A stretch of 50,892 nt of DNA from Gammaproteobacteria bacterium (GCA_019747795.1 JAIEQK010000153.1:1-50892); one strand, 5' to 3'; counted from the stretch's first letter, positions 9,575 through 23,394 are shown. A program made the numbers and translations. Notes: a model not told the origin generated them from the sequence alone.

Positions 9575-10194
9575 TGCGCTCGAGCGCGGCAGGCATGACT
9601 CACCGGCATCGGCGCCCTGAATTTCCTGCACTGCGCAAAGCCGCGGCGGCACTGCTGTTCACGCTCGGCGTCGCGCTGGCCGCGCCCGTTTCGGCCGATC
9701 AGCATGCGGCCGAGTTACCGGCACTGCTCGGTAGCCTGACGACCGCGCCCACCGCCGCCGCCGCGCGGGTCATCGAGCAGAAGATCTGGGCGCTGTGGTT
9801 CGAGGCGCCCGCGCCCGAGGCCGACACGCTGTTCAAGGCCGGCCGCACGGCCGGCGAACAGGGCGACATTCCCCAGGCGCTCGCCGCTTACGATCAGCTG
9901 GTGCAGAAGTTTCCCGACTTCGCGGAAGCCTGGAACCAGCGGGCGATAGTCAAGTTCATGATGGGCGACCTCGACGGTGCGCTGGAGGATGTCGCGCACA
10001 CCCTCGAACTGGAGCCGCGGCATTTCGGCGCGCTGTCGGGACGTGGTCAGTGCTACCTGCACATGCAGCGCATGGGCGATGCGCTCGAGGCGCTGGAAGC
10101 CGCGCAGGCAATCAATCCCTGGGCCGACAGCGTGAACAAGCAGGTCGAGATGCTGCGCGCCCACCAGGCGCAGCCGAAGTCGAAGTCAATTTGA
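9574..10194 (+). CDS. Exported tetratricopeptide-repeat protein
   Basis: The 206-residue product has a signal peptide ending near a VSA-D junction at about residue 43, then at least two TPR-like helical repeats (IPQALAAYDQLVQKFPDFAEAW and DLDGALEDVAHTLELEPRHF, each shortened in sense here). TPRs bind proteins, so a periplasmic scaffold role is likely; no catalytic motif is seen. The start at 9574 overlaps the hemL stop; an ATG at 9595 gives a more compact signal peptide and is a good alternative. No gene name can be supported. Confidence 0.8.
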   Translation: MRSSAAGMTHRHRRPEFPALRKAAAALLFTLGVALAAPVSADQHAAELPALLGSLTTAPTAAAARVIEQKIWALWFEAPAPEADTLFKAGRTAGEQGDIPQALAAYDQLVQKFPDFAEAWNQRAIVKFMMGDLDGALEDVAHTLELEPRHFGALSGRGQCYLHMQRMGDALEALEAAQAINPWADSVNKQVEMLRAHQAQPKSKSI

Positions 10195-10209
10195 GGCTGG
10201 GCGCGCGGC

Positions 10210-10773
10210 CTAGAGCTGGCCGGCGGTGAACAGGCCGACGCGCAGGTTGCTGCCGCTGTAGATCTGCTGTCCGTCCACTTCCATGGTGGCGTCCGCGATC
10301 CCCATCACCAGCCCGCGGGCGATGATGCGGCGAATGTCGACGGTGTAGCGCACCAGGCGCTTGTCGGGCGTGACCTGCCCGGTGAACTGGATATCGCCGC
10401 CGCCGAGCGCGCGTCCGCGTCCGAGTCCGCCCTTCCAGGCGAGAAAGAACCCCACCAGCTGCCACATCGCATCGAGGCCCAGGCAGCCCGGCATCACCGG
10501 GTCATTGTCGAAGTGGCACTTGAAGAACCACAGGTCGGGATGGATATCGAGCTCGGCCTGCATGAGACCGCGCTGGTACTTGCCGCTCGAATCGTCGATG
10601 TGCGTGATGCGATCGAACATCAGCATGGGCGGTAGCGGCAGCTGGGCGTTGCCGGGCCCGAAGAGTTCACCGTGACCGCAGCCGATCAGCTCGTCGAAGG
10701 TGTAGCTCGATTGCTGACGGCCCGCCAGGATGATCGGGGCCTCGGCATTGATGGGGCTGCCTGACTGGGACAT
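10210..10773 (-). CDS. fabA: 3-hydroxydecanoyl-ACP dehydratase / trans-2,cis-3-decenoyl-ACP isomerase
   Basis: FabA introduces the double bond in anaerobic unsaturated fatty acid synthesis. The 187-residue hot-dog-fold protein has the catalytic histidine H87 in [12 protein letters not shown] and aspartate D101 in [10 protein letters not shown], spaced as in E. coli FabA. The start at 10773 is the ATG of MSQSGSPIN; the longer open frame runs through phoQ antisense-frame sequence and is not real. Its usual partner fabB is not next to it. TATACT at 10807-10802 is a possible -10 element, so it may be transcribed separately from phoPQ. Confidence 0.95.
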   Translation of the reverse strand: MSQSGSPINAEAPIILAGRQQSSYTFDELIGCGHGELFGPGNAQLPLPPMLMFDRITHIDDSSGKYQRGLMQAELDIHPDLWFFKCHFDNDPVMPGCLGLDAMWQLVGFFLAWKGGLGRGRALGGGDIQFTGQVTPDKRLVRYTVDIRRIIARGLVMGIADATMEVDGQQIYSGSNLRVGLFTAGQL

Positions 10774-10834
10774 GGGGAACTGCGCGCCTTGAGGAGGCCG
10801 CAGTATATCGCAAGAGTCGCGGCGCCAGCCGCGT

Positions 10835-12193
10835 TCAGCCGAACTCGATCTCGACGTGGGCCCGCGTGCCCTCGGGCGAGGACTCGAAGGACAGCCGGCC
10901 GTGATACACGTCCTCGACCATGTCACGGACGATGGCGAGCCCGATGCCGTGACCTTCGACGGACTGATCGAGCCGCGTTCCGCGCTGCCCCAGCAGTTCG
11001 AGCTGCTGTTCCGGAATGCCCGGACCGTCATCGGCAATGTCGAGTTCGAGCCGCGGCTCGCCGTCGGCGGTGCGCCCGTGGCGGGCGGTGACGACCACGC
11101 GCTTGCGCGCCCACTTGCAGGCGTTGTCGGCCAGGTTGCCGACGATTTCCATGAGGTCGCCCTCGTCACCGTAGAACACCGCGAGTGCGTCGAGCTCGGC
11201 CTCGATCTCGAGGTTGCGATGCGCATGCACCTTGCGCAGGGTGTCGATGAGACGCTGCACCACCTGTTCGACGAACACCGGCGGCGCCAGCAGCGAGCGA
11301 CCCGCGGCGGCGGCGCGATGCAGGTGGTATTCGACAGTCTTGTCGATGCGGCCGACCTGCTCGAGCGCGGTCTCGCGACCGATGTCGGCGCGCCCCGCCG
11401 CGAGTTCATTGCGCAACACGGCGAGCGGCGTCTTGATGGAATGCGCGAGATCGCCGAGCGCATTGCGGTAGCGACGCAGGCTGTCGCGGTTGTGGCGCAG
11501 CAACCGGTTCAGGTTGCGCGTGAGCGACTGCAATTCCTTGGGATAGCTGCCGGTGATCGCCTCGCGCTTGCCGGCTTCGATCTCGCGCACCTCGTCGTCG
11601 ACGCTGCGCAACGGCCGCAGGCCCCAGTTGAGATTCAGGCTCTGCACCACCAAGAGCCCCACGCTCAGCCCGCCGAACCAGAACCACAGGCTGCGACGGA
11701 AGCGCGTCACGGTGGAGAGATACAGGGTTTCGTTCTCACACGCCTGGATGACGAACTGCCGCGGCTTACGCTTGCCGGGACTGTCCCACAGGATGGCGTA
11801 GACCAGCGAGAAGAGTCCCTCGCCTTCCGAAGTCCGCGTGCGCTCGAGGCGCCAGCTGCCGATAGGCAGGCGCTTCGGCGGCGGCAGGTCGAGTCCCAGC
11901 AGTGACCGGCTCTGCCAGCGGGTCCGGCCAGTGTCGGACAGGATGCGCAGGTAGTTGCCCGAGCCTGGCATGGCGAGCGTCGCGTCGGGTAGTTCGCCGA
12001 CCAGCGGACGCGTCGCGGGCGCGTCGAAATCCGCGGCGCCGATCAGCATGTAGACGCGACCGCGCAGCCGGTCCTCGACCGCGTTCAGCGCGCTCTCGCG
12101 AAACGCGCGGTCGAGCAGCACACTCGCGCAGCCGAGCGCCGTCACCAGCACCAGGCTCGCGCTGATCAGCAGGCGCGCGCGCAGTGAGGTCAT
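10835..12193 (-). CDS. phoQ: PhoQ-like sensor histidine kinase
   Basis: A two-transmembrane sensor kinase. Membrane segments lie at about 7-27 and 168-188, enclosing a periplasmic domain of about 140 residues. A HAMP-like region follows, then the H-box [16 protein letters not shown] with H251 (as in PhoQ, THSLKTPLAVL), an N-box ([10 protein letters not shown]), and G-boxes ([16 protein letters not shown]). The periplasmic sensor is shorter and not obviously acidic, so the Mg2+ or peptide sensing of enteric PhoQ should not be assumed. It lies 16 bp after the regulator gene, as expected for a phoPQ pair. Confidence 0.85.
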   Translation of the reverse strand: MTSLRARLLISASLVLVTALGCASVLLDRAFRESALNAVEDRLRGRVYMLIGAADFDAPATRPLVGELPDATLAMPGSGNYLRILSDTGRTRWQSRSLLGLDLPPPKRLPIGSWRLERTRTSEGEGLFSLVYAILWDSPGKRKPRQFVIQACENETLYLSTVTRFRRSLWFWFGGLSVGLLVVQSLNLNWGLRPLRSVDDEVREIEAGKREAITGSYPKELQSLTRNLNRLLRHNRDSLRRYRNALGDLAHSIKTPLAVLRNELAAGRADIGRETALEQVGRIDKTVEYHLHRAAAAGRSLLAPPVFVEQVVQRLIDTLRKVHAHRNLEIEAELDALAVFYGDEGDLMEIVGNLADNACKWARKRVVVTARHGRTADGEPRLELDIADDGPGIPEQQLELLGQRGTRLDQSVEGHGIGLAIVRDMVEDVYHGRLSFESSPEGTRAHVEIEFG

Positions 12194-12209
12194 GGGGAAC
12201 AGCGCAGAC

Positions 12210-12899
12210 TCAGGCCTGGGACGGTCGCGCCGCCAGGCGCAGACGATAACCTTGGCCGCGGATGGTCTCGATGGGATTCAACTGGCGGTCGGGATCGATC
12301 TTCTTGCGCAGGCGGCCGATGATGACTTCGAGCACGTTGCTGTCGCGCTCGGCGTCGTCCTCGTAGAGATGCTCGGTGAGATCGGACTTGGACAGCACGT
12401 CCCCCGCGCGCAGCATGAGGAACTCCAGCACCTTGAACTCGAGCGCCGTGAGATCGAGTTCGCGGCCCTCGACCATCACGCGCTTGGTGCCGAGTTCCAT
12501 CACCAGCGGCCCGCACTCGATGCGCGACTGGCTCCAGCCCGCCGCACGGCGCAGGAGCGCGCGCAGCCGGGCCAGCAGTTCCTCCTGGTAGAAGGGCTTC
12601 ACCAGGTAATCGTCCGCGCCGATCTCGAGACCGGCGACCTTGTCCTCCCAACGCCCGCGCGCCGTGAGGATGAGCACGGGAAAGGATTTCTTCTGGCGCC
12701 GCCAGGATTCGATGATGGCGGTGCCGGGCAGGTCGGGCAGGCCCAGATCGACGATGGCGGCGTCGATCGGATACTCGAGCCCGTAGAACTCGCCTTCCTT
12801 GCCGAGCCCGGTCTCGTCCACCGCGTAGCCTTCGCGCCGCAGCCGGTCGACCAGCTGCGCGCGCAGGGTATCTTCGTCTTCGATGACCAGGATGCGCAT
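12210..12899 (-). CDS. phoP: PhoP-like OmpR-family response regulator
   Basis: The 229-residue protein has a receiver domain with phosphoacceptor D51 and the conserved K in LVKPF, then an OmpR-type winged-helix DNA-binding domain (LTALEFKVLEFLMLRAGDVLSK). The start MRILVIEDEDTLRAQ is at 12899; a longer upstream frame is discarded. Its ATG overlaps the stop of the upstream PepSY gene by one base. It pairs with the downstream PhoQ-like kinase. A PhoP-box-like repeat at 13270-13286 suggests autoregulation. Confidence 0.88.
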   Translation of the reverse strand: MRILVIEDEDTLRAQLVDRLRREGYAVDETGLGKEGEFYGLEYPIDAAIVDLGLPDLPGTAIIESWRRQKKSFPVLILTARGRWEDKVAGLEIGADDYLVKPFYQEELLARLRALLRRAAGWSQSRIECGPLVMELGTKRVMVEGRELDLTALEFKVLEFLMLRAGDVLSKSDLTEHLYEDDAERDSNVLEVIIGRLRKKIDPDRQLNPIETIRGQGYRLRLAARPSQA

Positions 12900-13180
12900 C
12901 AGCGTTCCAGGAAGTCGGATGGGGAAGTCGGATTTGCCTCGATCTCGACCAGCTTCACGCGCCCGTCCTTGAGCAGCACCTTCACCACGTACATCGCCCG
13001 TTCGCCGATGAAGCGCTTCTGCACGTCCAGCACGCGGCCGCCGGTCTGGCCCACGGCCTGGCGGGCCGCCGCGCCGGCGTCCTCCACCAGCGCCTCCCCG
13101 GCCCACGCAGTGCGCGTCGCGGCGCTCGCCGCGAGCACCAGCATCAGCAAGGCCAGCCCAGGGCGCGAGAGCCGAGTCAT
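12899..13180 (-). CDS. PepSY-domain exported small protein
   Basis: The 93-residue protein has a signal peptide (LALLMLVLAASAATRTAWA) and a single PepSY-like domain (AVGQTGGRVLDVQKRF, then YVVKVLLKDGRVKLVEIE). Such small PepSY proteins are common as the first gene of PhoPQ-type operons and may modulate the sensor in the periplasm; that role is inference. The ATG at 13180 is chosen because it starts a clean signal peptide; the open frame runs 12 codons further upstream. It overlaps phoP by TGATG. Confidence 0.78.
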   Translation of the reverse strand: MTRLSRPGLALLMLVLAASAATRTAWAGEALVEDAGAAARQAVGQTGGRVLDVQKRFIGERAMYVVKVLLKDGRVKLVEIEANPTSPSDFLER

Positions 13181-13269
13181 GCCGGAATGATAGCGCAGGG
13201 TCGCAGGTGGGCCCACGCGAGGAGGTCGGAGAGTCTTGGGTTCATCCGCGGCACGCTAGCGGCGCGGCG

Positions 13270-13286
13270 TGAACTCGTCCTGAACT
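13270..13286 (-). promoter_or_regulatory. Candidate PhoP box upstream of the PepSY-phoP-phoQ operon
   Basis: The minus strand reads AGTTCA-GGACG-AGTTCA, an exact hexamer direct repeat with a five-base spacer. This is the architecture of PhoP boxes (GGTTTA-N5-GGTTTA type). TAGCGT follows 11 bases downstream (13258-13253), the spacing seen between a PhoP box and the -10 element. The site is 90 bp before the PepSY start and just after the amidase stop codon. The hexamer differs from the enteric consensus at two or three positions. Confidence 0.45.
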
Positions 13287-13294
13287 CTTGTGAG

Positions 13295-14119
13295 TCAGGG
13301 GCCGACGATGGTGCGGTCGTGCTCGAGGGACGGAATCATGCGACGCACCTCGGCCACGCGCGCGGGATCGACCTCGGCCACGATCACACCCTCCGTCTCT
13401 CCGCCGTCGGCCAGCACCACACCCCAGGGATCGACGATCAGCGAATGGCCATAGGTCTGACGGCCCCACGGTCGCACGCCGCACTGCCCGGGCGCGAACA
13501 CGTAGCAACCGGTCTCGATGGCGCGCGCGCGTACCAGCGTGTGCCAATGGGCCGCGCCGGTCTTGGCGGTGAAAGCGGCCGGAACGGAAATAAAGCTCGC
13601 GCCGGCCTGCGCCAGGCGCCGATAGAGCTGCGGAAAGCGTACGTCGTAGCAGATGGTCAGCCCCAGTCCGCCCCAGGGCAGCGGCGCCACCACCGCCTGC
13701 TCGCCCGGCGCCACGCCTTTCGACTCGCGGTAGGTCTGGCCATCCTTGATGGCCACGTCGAACAGGTGAATCTTGTCGTAGGTGGCCACGATGCGCCCGG
13801 CCGGATCGAGCACGAAAGCGCGGTTGTAGACCTTGCGCTCGGGCGCCCGCACGGGGAGCGACCCGAGCAGCACCCACAGCCCGAGTTCCACGGCGAGCGC
13901 ACGGAGCGCTGCCAGGGCCGGATGGTCGTCCGCCTCGTAACCCTTGTCGTAGTAGCTGCCGTCGGCCGGCTCGAGATTACAGAAGAACTCCGGCAGACAG
14001 GCCAGGTCGGCGCCCTGCGCGTGGGCCGCGCGCAGCATGTCCGCCACCCTCGCGAGATTGGCCGGCATGTCGTCGGTCGCGCAGTTCTGGATGCAGGCGA
14101 CTTTGAACGGTGAGGACAT
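13295..14119 (-). CDS. Nitrilase-superfamily amidase (Nit1-like, probable deaminated-glutathione amidase)
   Basis: A carbon-nitrogen hydrolase of 274 residues with the Glu-Lys-Cys triad visible: E44 (LPEFF), K116 (YDKIHLFD) and C157 (TICYDVRFP). The HLFDV and YDVRFPQLYR stretches match the Nit1 branch, whose members repair deaminated glutathione; a related omega-amidase activity is possible. It lies on the same strand as rraA, 78 bp downstream of it, and 114 bp before the PepSY operon. Confidence 0.87.
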   Translation of the reverse strand: MSSPFKVACIQNCATDDMPANLARVADMLRAAHAQGADLACLPEFFCNLEPADGSYYDKGYEADDHPALAALRALAVELGLWVLLGSLPVRAPERKVYNRAFVLDPAGRIVATYDKIHLFDVAIKDGQTYRESKGVAPGEQAVVAPLPWGGLGLTICYDVRFPQLYRRLAQAGASFISVPAAFTAKTGAAHWHTLVRARAIETGCYVFAPGQCGVRPWGRQTYGHSLIVDPWGVVLADGGETEGVIVAEVDPARVAEVRRMIPSLEHDRTIVGP

Positions 14120-14164
14120 GGGAAGGACTCCGCGCTGTTTCTGCTGAGCGCTCTGGGAATCTAG

Positions 14165-14188
14165 TGTCGGACTGAAGTCCGACCTACA
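14165..14188. repeat. REP-like palindromic element
   Basis: GTCGGACT and AGTCCGAC (14166-14173, 14176-14183) form an almost loopless perfect palindrome, followed by CTACA. Reverse-complemented, it matches the widespread intergenic pattern TGTAGGTCGGAC...GTCCGACA seen in many gammaproteobacterial genomes. It lies in the short gap between rraA and the amidase gene. Confidence 0.55.
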
Positions 14189-14197
14189 TGACCCAGG

Positions 14198-14683
14198 TCA
14201 GTGGAGCTTGCCCTTGGCCAGCACCACGCCGTCGACGTCGGCGTACAGGTAGTCGCCCGGCTCGATCGTGACCTCGGCGAAGCGCAGCGTCACGCCGCGC
14301 TCGCCCTCGCCCTTCTTCACGCTCTTGCGCGGGTTGGTGGCGACGGCCTTCACGCCGATGGCGATGCTGGCGATGGGCGCGGAATCCCTGATGCAGCCGT
14401 AGACGACGATGCCGGCCCAGCCGTTCTTCGCGCCCAGCTCCGCCAGGTTGTCACCCACCAGCGCGCAGCGGAGCGAGCCTCCACCGTCAACCACCAGCAC
14501 GCGGCCTTGACCGGGCTCTTCCAGCGCGGCGCGTACCAGGCTGTTGTCCTCGAAGACCTTCAAGGTCACCACCTCGCCCGCGAACGACTTGTTGCCGCCG
14601 AAGTCGCGGAAAATCGGCGACATCACGCGTAGCGCTTCGCCGTGCGCGTCGTACAGGTCGGCGGTGGCTGGCAAGGTGGACAT
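14198..14683 (-). CDS. rraA: RraA-family protein (RNase E regulator / HMG aldolase fold)
   Basis: RraA binds and inhibits RNase E in E. coli; relatives are oxaloacetate decarboxylases or HMG aldolases. The 161-residue protein has the length and motifs of the family: VDGGGSLRCALVGDNLAE, GWAGIVVYGCIRDS. The R and D of GCIRD are those that bind substrate and metal in aldolase members, so sequence alone does not separate the two roles. A strong AGAAGGAGAGGG ribosome binding site precedes the ATG. It lies 59 bp after glmU on the same strand. Confidence 0.88.
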   Translation of the reverse strand: MSTLPATADLYDAHGEALRVMSPIFRDFGGNKSFAGEVVTLKVFEDNSLVRAALEEPGQGRVLVVDGGGSLRCALVGDNLAELGAKNGWAGIVVYGCIRDSAPIASIAIGVKAVATNPRKSVKKGEGERGVTLRFAEVTIEPGDYLYADVDGVVLAKGKLH

Positions 14684-14742
14684 ACCCTCTCCTTCTTTTC
14701 TTTTGACGATGTCGATACTAGCGGTCCCGGCCGCCGACCGTG

Positions 14743-16110
14743 CTACTTCTTCTGCTTGCGCGGGCGCTGCCAGCCGCTGATGGTCTTCTGTCGCACGCGG
14801 CTGATGACCAGGCGCTCGGCCTCCACGTCCTCGGTGACCGTGGTCCCGGCGCCGATCGTCACGCCGCGGCCGATGCGCACGGGCGCGACCAACTGGGTGT
14901 CGGAGCCCACGAACACGTCGTCCTCGATCACGGTCTTGTGCTTGTAGGCGCCATCGTAGTTGCAGGTGATGGTGCCCGCACCGATGTTCACGTCGCGGCC
15001 GACCTCGGCATCGCCCACGTAGGCCAGGTGATTGACCTTGCTACCCTGGCCGATGTCGGATTTCTTGATCTCGACGAAGTTGCCGATGTGGGTGTCGCGC
15101 GCGAGATGCGTCTCGGGACGGATGCGCGAGAACGGGCCGATGCGCGACGCGCCGCCGATACTGGCGGCGTCGATCACGCAGTTCGGCAGCACCTCGACTT
15201 CGTCGCCGAGCTCGGCGTCGGTGATCACGTTGTTGGGTCCGATGCGCACGCCGTCGCCCAGCACCACGCGGCCCTGGAACACGCAGTTGACGTCGATGAC
15301 GACGTCGCGACCGCAGACCAGCTCGCCGCGGATGTCGATGCGCGCCGGGTCCAGCAGGGTGACGCCCTGCTCGAGCAACGCGTCGGCGAGGCGGCGCTGA
15401 TGGATACGTTCGACCTCGGCGAGCTGCCGGCGGTTGTTCACGCCCATCGCCTCGTCGGCGTCCGCGATGAGCACGCCCTTGACCGCGACGCGCTCGGCCA
15501 CCGCCATCTCCACGCAATCGGTCAGGTAGTACTCGCCCTGCGCATTCTGGTTGCCGAGACGTGGGATCCAGGTCTTCAGCCGGGCCGCGTCGATGGCCAT
15601 GATGCCGGTGTTGATCTCGTCGATGGCGAGTTCGGCGGCGGACGCGTCCTTGTGTTCGACAATGCGGGCGACGTCCCCGCCCTCGCCGCGCACGATGCGT
15701 CCATAGCCGGTGGGGTCGTTCATCTTGACCGTCAGTACGCCGAAGCCGCTCTCGGCCGCGGCATGCAGGAGCGCCTCGAGCGAGGCCGCGCGCAGCAGCG
15801 GAACGTCGCCGTATAGGATCAGCACCAGGCCCTCGCTCGGCAGTTCATCCAGGGTCTGGGCGACGGCGTGCCCCGTGCCCAGCTGCTCGGCCTGCTCGAC
15901 CCAGGTGAGGTCGCGATGGGCGAGCCCCGCGCGGAGCTGCGCGCCACCGTGGCCATAGACCAGCACAGGCCGCGCGTCGGACACCGCGCGCGCCGTGTCC
16001 AGCACATGTTCGACCATGGGCTTGCCCGCCACGCGGTGCATGACTTTCGGCAGGTTGGAGTGCATACGTTTGCCCTGGCCGGCGGCTAGGACGACGATGG
16101 CTGCGGACAT
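14743..16110 (-). CDS. glmU: Bifunctional UDP-GlcNAc pyrophosphorylase / glucosamine-1-phosphate acetyltransferase
   Basis: GlmU makes UDP-GlcNAc for peptidoglycan and LPS. The 455 residues are the standard length. The N-terminal uridylyltransferase domain has LAAGQGKRMHSNLPKVMH, and the C-terminal left-handed beta-helix shows hexapeptide repeats (VVLGDGVRIGPNNVITDAELGD and later) with the acetyltransferase motif around NIGAGTITCNYDG. It follows the ATP synthase operon on the same strand, as in many gammaproteobacteria, but glmS does not follow; rraA does. Confidence 0.98.
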   Translation of the reverse strand: MSAAIVVLAAGQGKRMHSNLPKVMHRVAGKPMVEHVLDTARAVSDARPVLVYGHGGAQLRAGLAHRDLTWVEQAEQLGTGHAVAQTLDELPSEGLVLILYGDVPLLRAASLEALLHAAAESGFGVLTVKMNDPTGYGRIVRGEGGDVARIVEHKDASAAELAIDEINTGIMAIDAARLKTWIPRLGNQNAQGEYYLTDCVEMAVAERVAVKGVLIADADEAMGVNNRRQLAEVERIHQRRLADALLEQGVTLLDPARIDIRGELVCGRDVVIDVNCVFQGRVVLGDGVRIGPNNVITDAELGDEVEVLPNCVIDAASIGGASRIGPFSRIRPETHLARDTHIGNFVEIKKSDIGQGSKVNHLAYVGDAEVGRDVNIGAGTITCNYDGAYKHKTVIEDDVFVGSDTQLVAPVRIGRGVTIGAGTTVTEDVEAERLVISRVRQKTISGWQRPRKQKK

Positions 16111-16168
16111 GAGGCGATTCCCGGCGCTGATCGTGGTTGGTCATGTGGACCGCGCGGGATTATGACAG

Positions 16169-16186
16169 GCGCGGCCCGGGCCGCGC
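16169..16186. repeat. GC-only palindrome between atpC and glmU
   Basis: Positions 16169-16186 form a perfect 18-base palindrome made only of G and C. There is no T tract after it on either strand, so an intrinsic terminator is doubtful, though it could pause transcription at the end of the ATP synthase operon. A TCATAAT on the minus strand (16164-16158) just downstream might be the glmU -10 element. Confidence 0.35.
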
Positions 16187-16248
16187 GACGGCGTGCGCCG
16201 CCGCGGCCTTGGGAGTAGCGGCCGCGACGACGGGTTTTGTAGCGGGAC

Positions 16249-16674
16249 TCAGCGCCCGCCGCGACGCCGCAGACGCTGGATGGTCTGCAGCTGTGCCACG
16301 GTCTCGGCCAGCTCGGCGCGGGCCTTGGCGTACTCGATGGCGCCGGTGTGGTCGGCCATCGCGCGCTCGGCAGCTTCCTTGGCACGAATCACCGCGGCTT
16401 CGTCCAGGTCCTCGGCGCGTTCGGCGGTGTCCGACAGCACGGTCACCACGCGCGGCTGCACCTCGAGCATGCCGCCCGAGATGTAGAACGCGTGCTCGCG
16501 GCCGTCGTCGAGCTTGAGACGCACCTCGCCCGGACCGAGCTTGGTCAGGAAGGGCGCGTGGCCCGGCGCGATGCCGACTTCGCCGAGCACGGCCGGGGCG
16601 AACACCATCTCGGCCTGGCCGGAGAAGATTTCGCGTTCTGCGCTGACGATGTCGACGTGTACGGTCATGGCCAT
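16249..16674 (-). CDS. atpC: ATP synthase F1 subunit epsilon
   Basis: Epsilon is part of the rotating central stalk and inhibits ATP hydrolysis. The 141-residue protein has the N-terminal beta domain (VDIVSAEREIFSGQAEMV, GEVGIAPGHAPFLTKL) and a C-terminal two-helix region. The ATG at 16674 or the one two codons later may be the start. Last gene of the atpIBEFHAGDC operon. Confidence 0.97.
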   Translation of the reverse strand: MAMTVHVDIVSAEREIFSGQAEMVFAPAVLGEVGIAPGHAPFLTKLGPGEVRLKLDDGREHAFYISGGMLEVQPRVVTVLSDTAERAEDLDEAAVIRAKEAAERAMADHTGAIEYAKARAELAETVAQLQTIQRLRRRGGR

Positions 16675-16698
16675 GATGTGCCTCGCTCGAATCCGCGC

Positions 16699-18129
<1,431 letters not shown>

Positions 18130-18162
18130 TTAAGTTCGGTTATTCGGTATTCGGGGTCAGGC

Positions 18163-19023
18163 TCAGACCGCCGCGGCGCCGCTGACGATCTCAGACAGCT
18201 CCTGGGTGATGGCGGCCTGGCGAGCCTTGTTGTAGATGAGCTGCAGCTCTTCGATGAGCTTGCCGGCGTTGTCCGAGGCGGCCTTCATCGCGACCATGCG
18301 CGCGGCCTGCTCACAGGCGATGTTCTCGACCACGCCCTGGTAGACCAGGGACTCGATGTAGCGCGACAGCAGCTGGTCCATGACCTCGCGGGCCTCGGGC
18401 TCGTAGAGGTAGTCCCAGTGATGCTTGAGCCCGTCGCCCTCGCTCGGCGGCAACGGCAGCAGCTGCTCGAAGGTCGCGCGCTGGGTCATGCGGTTGACGA
18501 ACTGGTTGTAGACCAGGAACACCTGGTCGACCTTACCGTCGTCGTAGGCATCCAGCATGATCTTGATGGTGCCGATGAGTTGCTCGAGCTTGGGCGCGTC
18601 GCCGAGATTCGCCACCTGGCCGACCACGCGGCCGCCGATGCGCGAGAAGAAGCCGATGCCCTTGTTGCCGATGATGCAGAGATCGAGTTCCTTGCCGTCC
18701 TTCTCCCAGGCCTGGAACTGGCGCAGCGCCTGGCGGAACAGGTTGCCGTTCAAGCCACCGCACAGGCCGCGATCGGAGGTCACCAGGATGACGCCGATGC
18801 GTTTTACCTCGCGCTGGATGAGGAAGGGGTGCTTGTACTCGCTGTTGGCGTGCGCCATGTGGGCGACCACCTGGCGCATCTTGTCGGCGTAGGGCCGGGC
18901 CGCGCTCATGCGATCCTGCGCCCGGCGCATCTTGCTCGCCGCGACCATTTCCATGGCCTTGGTGATCTTCTGCGTGTTCTTGACGCTGGCGATCTTGGTG
19001 CGGATTTCTTTGGCTGCGGCCAT
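18163..19023 (-). CDS. atpG: ATP synthase F1 subunit gamma
   Basis: Gamma is the rotor shaft. The 286-residue protein has the long N-terminal helix ([19 protein letters not shown]), the central [12 protein letters not shown] motif, and the conserved C-terminal helix ([20 protein letters not shown]). Length and order are standard. Confidence 0.98.
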   Translation of the reverse strand: MAAAKEIRTKIASVKNTQKITKAMEMVAASKMRRAQDRMSAARPYADKMRQVVAHMAHANSEYKHPFLIQREVKRIGVILVTSDRGLCGGLNGNLFRQALRQFQAWEKDGKELDLCIIGNKGIGFFSRIGGRVVGQVANLGDAPKLEQLIGTIKIMLDAYDDGKVDQVFLVYNQFVNRMTQRATFEQLLPLPPSEGDGLKHHWDYLYEPEAREVMDQLLSRYIESLVYQGVVENIACEQAARMVAMKAASDNAGKLIEELQLIYNKARQAAITQELSEIVSGAAAV

Positions 19024-19067
19024 GCTCGGCTACTCTGGCTGTTCGACGGTTGGGCTCGGTCGCTCGC

Positions 19068-20609
<1,542 letters not shown>

Positions 20610-20655
20610 GGCATTCCTCTGCGGCAAAGACTGTTGAATTTGGGGTGCGGTGAGC

Positions 20656-21189
20656 TCAGCCCACCTGCTGGGCCAGCGCCGTCAGACGGCCGCGCAGCGA
20701 GAGGTCGATCACGGAGTCGCCCACCTTGACCACCGCGCCACCGATCAGCGCCGGATCCACGACCGCTTCGATCTTGCAGTCCTTGCCCAGCCGGCCGCGC
20801 ATCGCGGCATCGAGCTTGGCACGCTCGGCGTCGTTGAGCGGGAAGGCCGAGGTCACCTCGACCTTGATCTGGCCCGCGGCCTGGGCGCGGCTGCGCTCGA
20901 AGAGCTGCGCGACTTCCGGCGCGAGTTCGAGCCTCTCGGCATCGATGAGCGCGGCGATGAAGTTGCGACCGGCTGGCGTCAGGGCCGCACCGAACAGGTC
21001 GGCGACCACGCCGAGGAGATCGGCATTGCTGACCTTGGGGTGACCGATGTACGTCGCGAGCAGCGGGTCGACAACGGCCGTGGCAAGGGTCTGCAGCAGG
21101 CCGGACCAGGCCTCCACCTCGCCGTGCTCAACGGCATAGGCGAAGGCAGCGGCGGCATAGGGACGGGCGATGGTGAGTTTTTCTTGCAT
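20656..21189 (-). CDS. atpH: ATP synthase F1 subunit delta
   Basis: Delta joins the peripheral stalk to the top of F1. The 177-residue protein has the typical opening [14 protein letters not shown] and C-terminal region ([23 protein letters not shown]). It begins 8 bp after atpF ends. Confidence 0.97.
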   Translation of the reverse strand: MQEKLTIARPYAAAAFAYAVEHGEVEAWSGLLQTLATAVVDPLLATYIGHPKVSNADLLGVVADLFGAALTPAGRNFIAALIDAERLELAPEVAQLFERSRAQAAGQIKVEVTSAFPLNDAERAKLDAAMRGRLGKDCKIEAVVDPALIGGAVVKVGDSVIDLSLRGRLTALAQQVG

Positions 21190-21197
21190 GACCGCTG

Positions 21198-21668
21198 CTA
21201 CAGGTTGGCCGCCAGCTTGTCCAGGACGTCGCGGTGGGCCTTCTCGTCCACCTCGCGCATCAGGATCTGCTCGGCACCGACCAGCGCCAGTCGCGCGACC
21301 TGGCCGCGCAGTTCCTCGCGCGCCCGGTTCTTGAGCTGCTCGGCTTCCGCCGCCGCCGCCTGCTTGATGCGCTCGGCCTCTTCGCGGGCGGTCACCTTGG
21401 CGGCCTCCTCGATCTCGGCGGCGCGCTTCTGCGCCTGGGCGATCAGATCGCCAGCCTTCTCCTTGCCTTCGCGTAGCTGGTCGGCGGCCCGCTTCTCGGC
21501 CAGTTCGAGTTCGTGCTTGCCGCGCTCACCGGCGGCCAGGCCGTCGGCGATCTTGGCTTCACGCTCTTCCAGGGCCTTGATGATCGGCGGCCACACGTAT
21601 TTGACGCAGAACACGACGAACAACAGGAACGATATCGCCTGGCCCAGCAAAGTCAGATTCATGTTCAT
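21198..21668 (-). CDS. atpF: ATP synthase Fo subunit b
   Basis: Subunit b is the peripheral stalk. It has one N-terminal membrane segment ([21 protein letters not shown]) followed by a long charged helix rich in A, E, K and R, 156 residues in all. The first ATG is preferred because a GAGGTAGG ribosome binding site lies at the right distance; an ATG two codons later matches the E. coli start more closely. Confidence 0.97.
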   Translation of the reverse strand: MNMNLTLLGQAISFLLFVVFCVKYVWPPIIKALEEREAKIADGLAAGERGKHELELAEKRAADQLREGKEKAGDLIAQAQKRAAEIEEAAKVTAREEAERIKQAAAAEAEQLKNRAREELRGQVARLALVGAEQILMREVDEKAHRDVLDKLAANL

Positions 21669-21702
21669 GACTGTTGGCCTACCTCGTCGTTAGCCGGACG
21701 TT

Positions 21703-23357
<1,655 letters not shown>

Positions 23358-23394
23358 TGACGCAACGCGGCAAGCAGTCCGTGGCGATTGTTTG

